Assembly: GCA_009809945.1 (NCBI GenBank)
Contig: WTPW01000335.1
Span: 86,881 to 150,880, forward strand
Source of the DNA: Gigaspora margarita
Taxonomy: Eukaryota; Glomeromycota; Glomeromycetes; Diversisporales; Gigasporaceae
Direction of reading: 5' to 3'
Length of the DNA: 64,000 bases
Shown in pieces: positions 58,612 through 64,000 of this stretch (position 1 is the stretch's first letter; each line of letters starts with the position of its first letter). The position numbers and the translations under genes are program-made. The notes below the pieces were generated by a model. That model was not told the origin of the DNA and ran no database searches. It saw only the letters and a program-made list of their open reading frames with translations.

Positions 58612-58701
58612 TATAGATGCTAGTGAAATTAATTTCACCAATTTCACCAATAGTAGTAAAATTATTTCACCACATTTTACCACATTTCACTAGCATCTAT
58701 A
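58612..58701. mobile_element. hAT-type MITE, 90 bp
   Basis: TATAGATGCTAGTGAAAT and its inverse at the ends; flanks GTTTGCCC (58604-58611) and GTCTGCCC (58702-58709), one mismatch. The related SINE at 48045 shows the uninterrupted sequence. Confidence 0.85.
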
Positions 58702-59081
58702 GTCTGCCCGAAGGTTTTATACTAGCTGCTAAATTTGCAACTTGCTATAGGTATTGCCTATTCAAAACCCTCTGATTTTATACAGACCCTTATTAATTGC
58801 AATCCAACTGGCCTTAGGGCTACTTTATCTCACAAACAATTTTGTACTATTTGACTAACCAAGTTTCATTTTGTAGTTGTTAATAGATTTTAAGTAACCG
58901 AAGCATCTGCATTATACCAATACTTGCAGTCCAGTGCTACTTCGAACTGCTAAGTACATCCCTTGTCTTTGTAAAGCTCATTCTAATTCTAGTACTAACC
59001 TTATTTATAGTAGCATCATTGGAGATTGTCAATTTACTTCCTTACTCGAGACTTCCCAAATAGGTTTTCTTTTTTTAGTTA

Positions 59082-59297
59082 CCGTATCCGATCATGAATA
59101 AGTACTCCCTTTTTTGAAATTTCAAACTTAATGTTCTTGATAACTATCTAATTAAACTTAATAAAAATTTTTTTATTTAAATTTTATAGAACTATAAAAT
59201 TTAATAAAAAATTTTTTATTAAGTTTGATAAGATAGTTATCAAAAACATTAAGTTTGAAATTTCAAAAAAGGGGTGCTTATTCATGATAGGATATGG
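59082..59297. mobile_element. TA-flanked MITE, 216 bp
   Basis: CCGTATCCGATCATGAATAA and, inverted, CCATATCCTATCATGAATAA; TA at 59080-59081 and 59298-59299. The related SINE near 48460 has the target once (CTAGTTCCTTGG). Confidence 0.87.
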
Positions 59298-59631
59298 TAC
59301 TTGGATTTTTTGGTATAATAACATACTATTGCATCTGAGAGCTCCTATTCAAGATGTAGAACCAAAGTTATAGGTTTCTTACCCAACTGATAATGAGCTA
59401 CAGTTACCATAACACAGGCCTAATTTTTGTTATCATCATCAGTAAAATTTGAACTTCGATTTGCTGCCTAGAAATAACTATTTGGTCACTTTTCTAAATC
59501 ACCAACCCTTTTTTTTTTAAATATTTAGATTATTATTGTTATCATTATCTGTTAAAAAATAATTAAATTTAAAAAAAATATTAAAAAAAGAAGTTTTAAT
59601 TAAATTTAAAAAAATATTAAAAAAGGGACCC

Positions 59632-60008
59632 AGGACATCTACGGATGGACTTATTTGGGCAGTTACCATTATCAAATCTGTGGCGGTGAAATGAAATGAG
59701 TTAGAACCCGATTTGGAATAACCGAAGTCACGAGACATAATGCGAGGCCTAAGTCTGATGAAGATACTACATGAACTCGTGGCGCAGGTTGCCGACCACC
59801 ATTCTGTGACCTGAGGGATCGCTTTCAGTAGTTGGAGCCCCCGAGGATAGAAAAATGGCCGATGAGGCGATCAATCTGGGCACCTTAGAGCAGCCGGGTG
59901 AGCCGTATTTGCAGAGAAATGATGGGGTTAATAGCGGCAGTTAGAAACCTTAGTATAATAATATACATATCGTTTAAGACATTGCGGCAGGATTGCCAAA
60001 AAAAAAAA
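59632..60008 (+). mobile_element. 5'-truncated SINE running into the gap
   Basis: GGGACCCAGGACATC, GAACCCGATTTGGAATAACC and GAAGTCACGAGACATAATGC match the SINEs at 34286 and 57470. The end GCGGCAGGATTGCC is followed by an A run that meets the N run. Confidence 0.75.
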
Positions 60009-60988
60009 NNNNNNNNNNNNNNNNNNNNNNNNNNNNNNNNNNNNNNNNNNNNNNNNNNNNNNNNNNNNNNNNNNNNNNNNNNNNNNNNNNNNNNNNNNNN
60101 NNNNNNNNNNNNNNNNNNNNNNNNNNNNNNNNNNNNNNNNNNNNNNNNNNNNNNNNNNNNNNNNNNNNNNNNNNNNNNNNNNNNNNNNNNNNNNNNNNNN
60201 NNNNNNNNNNNNNNNNNNNNNNNNNNNNNNNNNNNNNNNNNNNNNNNNNNNNNNNNNNNNNNNNNNNNNNNNNNNNNNNNNNNNNNNNNNNNNNNNNNNN
60301 NNNNNNNNNNNNNNNNNNNNNNNNNNNNNNNNNNNNNNNNNNNNNNNNNNNNNNNNNNNNNNNNNNNNNNNNNNNNNNNNNNNNNNNNNNNNNNNNNNNN
60401 NNNNNNNNNNNNNNNNNNNNNNNNNNNNNNNNNNNNNNNNNNNNNNNNNNNNNNNNNNNNNNNNNNNNNNNNNNNNNNNNNNNNNNNNNNNNNNNNNNNN
60501 NNNNNNNNNNNNNNNNNNNNNNNNNNNNNNNNNNNNNNNNNNNNNNNNNNNNNNNNNNNNNNNNNNNNNNNNNNNNNNNNNNNNNNNNNNNNNNNNNNNN
60601 NNNNNNNNNNNNNNNNNNNNNNNNNNNNNNNNNNNNNNNNNNNNNNNNNNNNNNNNNNNNNNNNNNNNNNNNNNNNNNNNNNNNNNNNNNNNNNNNNNNN
60701 NNNNNNNNNNNNNNNNNNNNNNNNNNNNNNNNNNNNNNNNNNNNNNNNNNNNNNNNNNNNNNNNNNNNNNNNNNNNNNNNNNNNNNNNNNNNNNNNNNNN
60801 NNNNNNNNNNNNNNNNNNNNNNNNNNNNNNNNNNNNNNNNNNNNNNNNNNNNNNNNNNNNNNNNNNNNNNNNNNNNNNNNNNNNNNNNNNNNNNNNNNNN
60901 NNNNNNNNNNNNNNNNNNNNNNNNNNNNNNNNNNNNNNNNNNNNNNNNNNNNNNNNNNNNNNNNNNNNNNNNNNNNNNNNNNNNNNNN
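60009..60988. other. Assembly gap (N), 980 bases
   Basis: All N, starting in a SINE A tail. Long frames through it are artefacts. Confidence 0.98.
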
Positions 60989-61099
60989 TAAACTAATTTT
61001 AATACTTAAGACAAGTTTGTAGAGCAGGTTTTTCTGATTCTAATGATAGTAAAATTATTAAAATTGGTTAAAAACTCAATGAAATATATATTTTTAAAG

Positions 61100-61415
61100 A
61101 TTGTGTATTAAAATTTAGTAATAAAACTAACTTATAAATTTATGCAAATTGACCAATCAGAATTAGCGATTTTGTGCAACCCAGAAAAATTTGGGCTAAC
61201 CCAGAAAAACTTTGTGATATATACAACTATATTTTTTTAAAATATAATAATAGTTCAAAATTTTACTATAATAGATAAATTATTTTATTTATATTTTGTA
61301 AAATTTTAATAAAAATTAGTTGTAATTTAAAAAAGTTTTATTAGTAGCATATATCAGTTTTATATGAAATTTTCAAAATACCATATGAAACTATATAAAA
61401 ATGATCTACATACCC
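61100..61415 (+). repeat. Empty-site paralog of 47300-48765
   Basis: AATAAAACTAACTTATAAAT, GACCAATCAGAATTAGCGAT and TTAGTAGCATATATCAG match 47310-47430, 47798-47915 and 48681-48760, but the MITE and the SINE are absent. Confidence 0.85.
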
Positions 61416-61529
61416 TTTAACCTTAATTTAAACACATTTTTTTTTATTTTAATTTATTTATCTATTTATTTATTTTATCATTTTTTAAATTATTTATTAA
61501 ATATGTAGTATGTTTTATTTTACTTTTAT

Positions 61530-61562
61530 TTTTTTTTTTTTTGGTATTAAGGTGAGGTCATT
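61530..61562 (-). mobile_element. Solo tail of the 1.2 kb retroposon
   Basis: A T run followed by GGTATTAAGGTGAGGTCAT, the inverse of the tail at 49890-49910. Probably an extremely 5'-truncated insertion. Confidence 0.65.
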
Positions 61563-61936
61563 TTACTTTTATTTTTTAGTTTATTTTTTTTATTTATTTT
61601 AATCAATTTATATAAGTTTCGATCAAAAAGATTTGACTATTGAGCATATGCAAGGTAACTATTTTTAATTCTGGTTTAGAAAATAAGAGCCATGACATTG
61701 TTGTTTTTCTAGGGGATAGCTTATTTTTAAAAGGAAATAGCTTATTTTTTGAAAATTACAGTATTGGTATTTTTAAATTTATGCTAAAAAATATACAAAT
61801 AATAAATCTTTGCATATAGAATTTTAATATAAAAATAAGCAAATTAAAAATTTAACCCTTTTAATAATTTTTTAAAAGAATATGCAAATATAAATCTTAC
61901 TTCATTTAATTTGTCTATGATAGCAACGCATTCTCT

Positions 61937-61972
61937 GACCTGACCTATCTATATATAGTTTGGGGTCCTATT
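61937..61972. mobile_element. Solo end of the AGGACCCC family
   Basis: CTGACCTATCTATATATAG and TTTGGGGTCCT match the right ends at 29646 and 62684; no left end nearby. Confidence 0.65.
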
Positions 61973-62072
61973 AAGCCTGGGTCACCTGTCCATTTATTAA
62001 ACCCTTACTCAGGTAATGACTCATAAAAAGACAAATATCTGATTGGCTGATATAAATCAATTGCCCAGGTAA

Positions 62073-62309
62073 GGGCAATGACATATATTATCTAATTTTT
62101 AGGGGGTAGGGGGTCAGACGAAATCTTAGGTTACATGAGCTAGGATACTAGCCAATCAAAATCAAGAATTATTTAACCATAATTATAACAAAATATGGGA
62201 TAAATATATTTTTTTGTATAACAAAATTGAGCATTTTGATTGGTCTTAGATGGGGGTGGGGGGTCTGGTCTCATAGTAAATAAATATTAGGTAATATATG
62301 TCATGTCCC
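62073..62309. mobile_element. Harbinger-like MITE, 237 bp
   Basis: GGGCAATGACATATATTA and, inverted, GGGACATGACATATATTA, with TAA on both sides (62070-62072 and 62310-62312). G-rich blocks (GGGGGTAGGGGG, GGGGGTGGGGGG) lie just inside. Confidence 0.7.
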
Positions 62310-62504
62310 TAACTAATTTCTATAGTTTAAATTTAAAATTTTTTTTTTAGTACATAAATTAGTAATACTATAATGGTCATATAGCATTTTTGTCATTATT
62401 AGTATTATGTAACAGATAATAACAATTCTTTTTGACAATACTTTAAAAAAATTTTTAGACATGAAACTATTTAAAAAATGAACTGAAAAGATCGATCCAT
62501 AAGT

Positions 62505-62684
62505 AGGACCCGAAATATACATAGATAGGTCAGATTAATTATAAAATTACTAAAAAAGAAATAATCTGCAGAAAAAACCTCAAAAATAAGCAAAAAAATT
62601 ACTATAAATAGAAAAGATCTGCACAAAAAACCCCCAAAATAAGCAAACTCATACCTGACCTATCTATGTATATTTTGGGGTTCT
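62505..62684. mobile_element. AGGACCCCGAA-family MITE, 180 bp
   Basis: Ends AGGACCCGAAATATACATAG and the inverse; flanks CCATAAGT (62497-62504) and CCGTAAGT (62685-62692). Nearly identical in body to 29468-29646. Confidence 0.88.
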
Positions 62685-62692
62685 CCGTAAGT

Positions 62693-63409
62693 CTAAAAAA
62701 AACAGTATATTTTGAGTATAGTAATTAAATATTATTATTTACTGAAATATAAGGATTCATTAAGTTTTGTTCTGAAGAGCTTGAGGACATGTGGCATATA
62801 TACAATCTAATTACAGTAAGCAATAGTTTGGAAACCACAACCATATAGTAAATATCAAGATTTTTTTATCTGAACTTAAAATTTCAATTAAATACAATTT
62901 TTATCTATCTATATAATATAGGCATGTTTATAATAAAAGTAGCACTGGTTTAGTAGAATTGCAACAGATAAGACTTACTTTACTATAACTGTAGATAATG
63001 TAGATTTTGATTACAAGGAGGTCTATTAAGAACTATATTGTCAAAAATAAATATGTCAAAGTATAGTTTCTATATTTGTCTAGAGCAAATTGATACTATG
63101 CCCTTTGATAACTGAAATTACGTTTTTGATTATCTATAATAAAAATATCAAAAACATAGTTGTTGCATTTTCTAGATGTAATGCTATGTACCTATATTTG
63201 CATATTTGTGAAACAACAACACAGATTTTACATGTTTGTATCATGAGCTGATTCAAATCAATTACTCAGGTAACTAATTTATATGTATTGTAATTATCAA
63301 CTAATTAATTTGAATTTTGTTTTGTATTACAATAATTATTATTTTTGCAAAAATTTTTGCAATAAAAACCTGTGCTTTCGAAAAAGAATACATTTAAAAA
63401 TTAGATAAA
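62693..63409. other. AT-rich region, no convincing gene
   Basis: Nothing recognised apart from short AT repeats; the following kinase relic may extend into it. Confidence 0.45.
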
Positions 63410-64000
63410 TTATTCTTTTAGAATAATAATGCCAGAAGTTTTTACTAGATATTTTTCATATCATAATGACAAAAATCTAGCAACATGTATTTGTCTAGAT
63501 TACAGACCTAAAATTAAATACAAAGTTCTTCAATTACTTTTAGATCTGATAAATAGCTTAGCTAGTCAGTTTTGAGAATCTGCATCAAAGTATTATTTGA
63601 ATTATATATGCAAGTTATGGATTTATATAAAAATTTCCTATTGTATAATCAAGTCAAATTGATATGATTTGAATATCAAACACACCTACAAGCTATTTCT
63701 ACAAATCAATTTTTGAATCTTTCAAAACTTCCCAAATTAGGTAATTGTAAAAAAAATTTCTGAATCTGTTAATATAGTAAATGCAGATAATAATATTTAT
63801 CTTTTCAAATTGAATTCAAATAGCAATTTTAGTATATTTTATGTATATATTTTAGCAAATCAACCTATTGATGATTTTGAAGTTTCCTTACCAATTTCAA
63901 TGATAATTTAAAATTGTTATAGTGTATCTAATTACATACTATTTTTTTTATAAAAACTTGCAGAAATCCAAATTTGTTCTGAACTTGCTAATATTATCAA
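63410..64000 (+). pseudogene. Third kinase C-lobe relic, cut by the window end
   Basis: The frame reads MPEVFTRYFSYHNDKNLATC, ICLDYRPKIKYKVLQLLLDL and NSLASQF before stops, then weaker matches to the tail seen at 33150-33250, ending EIQICSELANI, which parallels NLICNGLRSEFAK. It matches both arms of the inverted duplication but is more diverged. No catalytic loop is inside the window. Confidence 0.65.

Larger units (their letters stand above)
58450..59508 (-). mobile_element. tRNA-derived SINE with two nested MITEs, minus strand
   Basis: Reads parallel to 47916-48680: minus-strand head with GTTCAAATT near 59448, AACACAGGCCTAAT (59413), the shared core (inverted) at 58560-58770 and an AATAAAG-type signal at 58500. 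Interrupted at 58612-58701 and 59082-59297. Ends are approximate. Confidence 0.78.

Noticed and set aside
59898..61022. 374-aa and 332-aa open frames
   Set aside because: They run through the gap at 60009-60988; only SINE sequence precedes it.

Overview
The window looks like nuclear DNA of a repeat-swollen fungal genome. It is strongly AT-rich, has small GT-AG introns (72 bp in two cases), no operons, and almost no intact genes. The relics that can be read are a Tnp2-type transposase, a MULE transposase with SWIM and zinc-knuckle remains, a LINE with RT, RNase H and a basic C-terminus, a DUF7869-type protein, and a tyrosine-kinase-like family with HKDFHSSN and DFG motifs. From general knowledge this set fits an arbuscular mycorrhizal fungus (Glomeromycotina, perhaps Gigasporaceae or relatives). 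That assignment is inference; no search was run. Two runs of N (14209-14991 and 60009-60988) are assembly gaps.

Layout. 1-8640: three copies of a TTTCGAAA-rich palindromic repeat, two of them in inverted orientation, around a decayed DUF7869 gene on the minus strand (3200-4567) and two hAT-type MITEs. 8641-11617: AT-rich DNA, a small TA-flanked MITE and a tandem array. 11618-23072: one Tnp2-like transposase gene on the plus strand, broken into four pieces by three nested insertions: a 7.5 kb hAT-like composite (12937-20455) that itself carries a MULE relic, a foldback element and three MITEs; a 1.1 kb retroposon (21027-22165, 16-bp target duplication); and a MITE (22534-22935). 23296-24259: a 964 bp near-perfect foldback element. 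24300-28078: MITEs, T-rich DNA and a second copy of the 1.1 kb retroposon. 28102-31906: a 5'-truncated LINE on the minus strand.

31908-46442: a large inverted duplication with a kinase pseudogene in each arm (left arm 31908-34966, right arm 42514-46442). The arms have since received different insertions, and the spacer holds minisatellites, a 1.45 kb element with a perfect 8-bp duplication, a 2 kb element and long palindrome arrays. 46443-53914: AT-rich DNA with MITEs and long retroposons. Around 54322-54816 is the only gene-like unique ORF of the window (137 aa, minus strand), with an in-frame upstream segment separated by a single stop and a TATA-like box. 55500-63400: more SINEs and MITEs, the second gap, and a paralogous empty-site copy of 47.3-48.8 kb. 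63410-64000: a third kinase fragment runs off the window.

The genes do not work together as a pathway. What the window records is a sequence of insertions whose relative order can be read from target-site duplications and restored reading frames. Element boundaries were set by reading terminal inverted repeats and duplications by eye.
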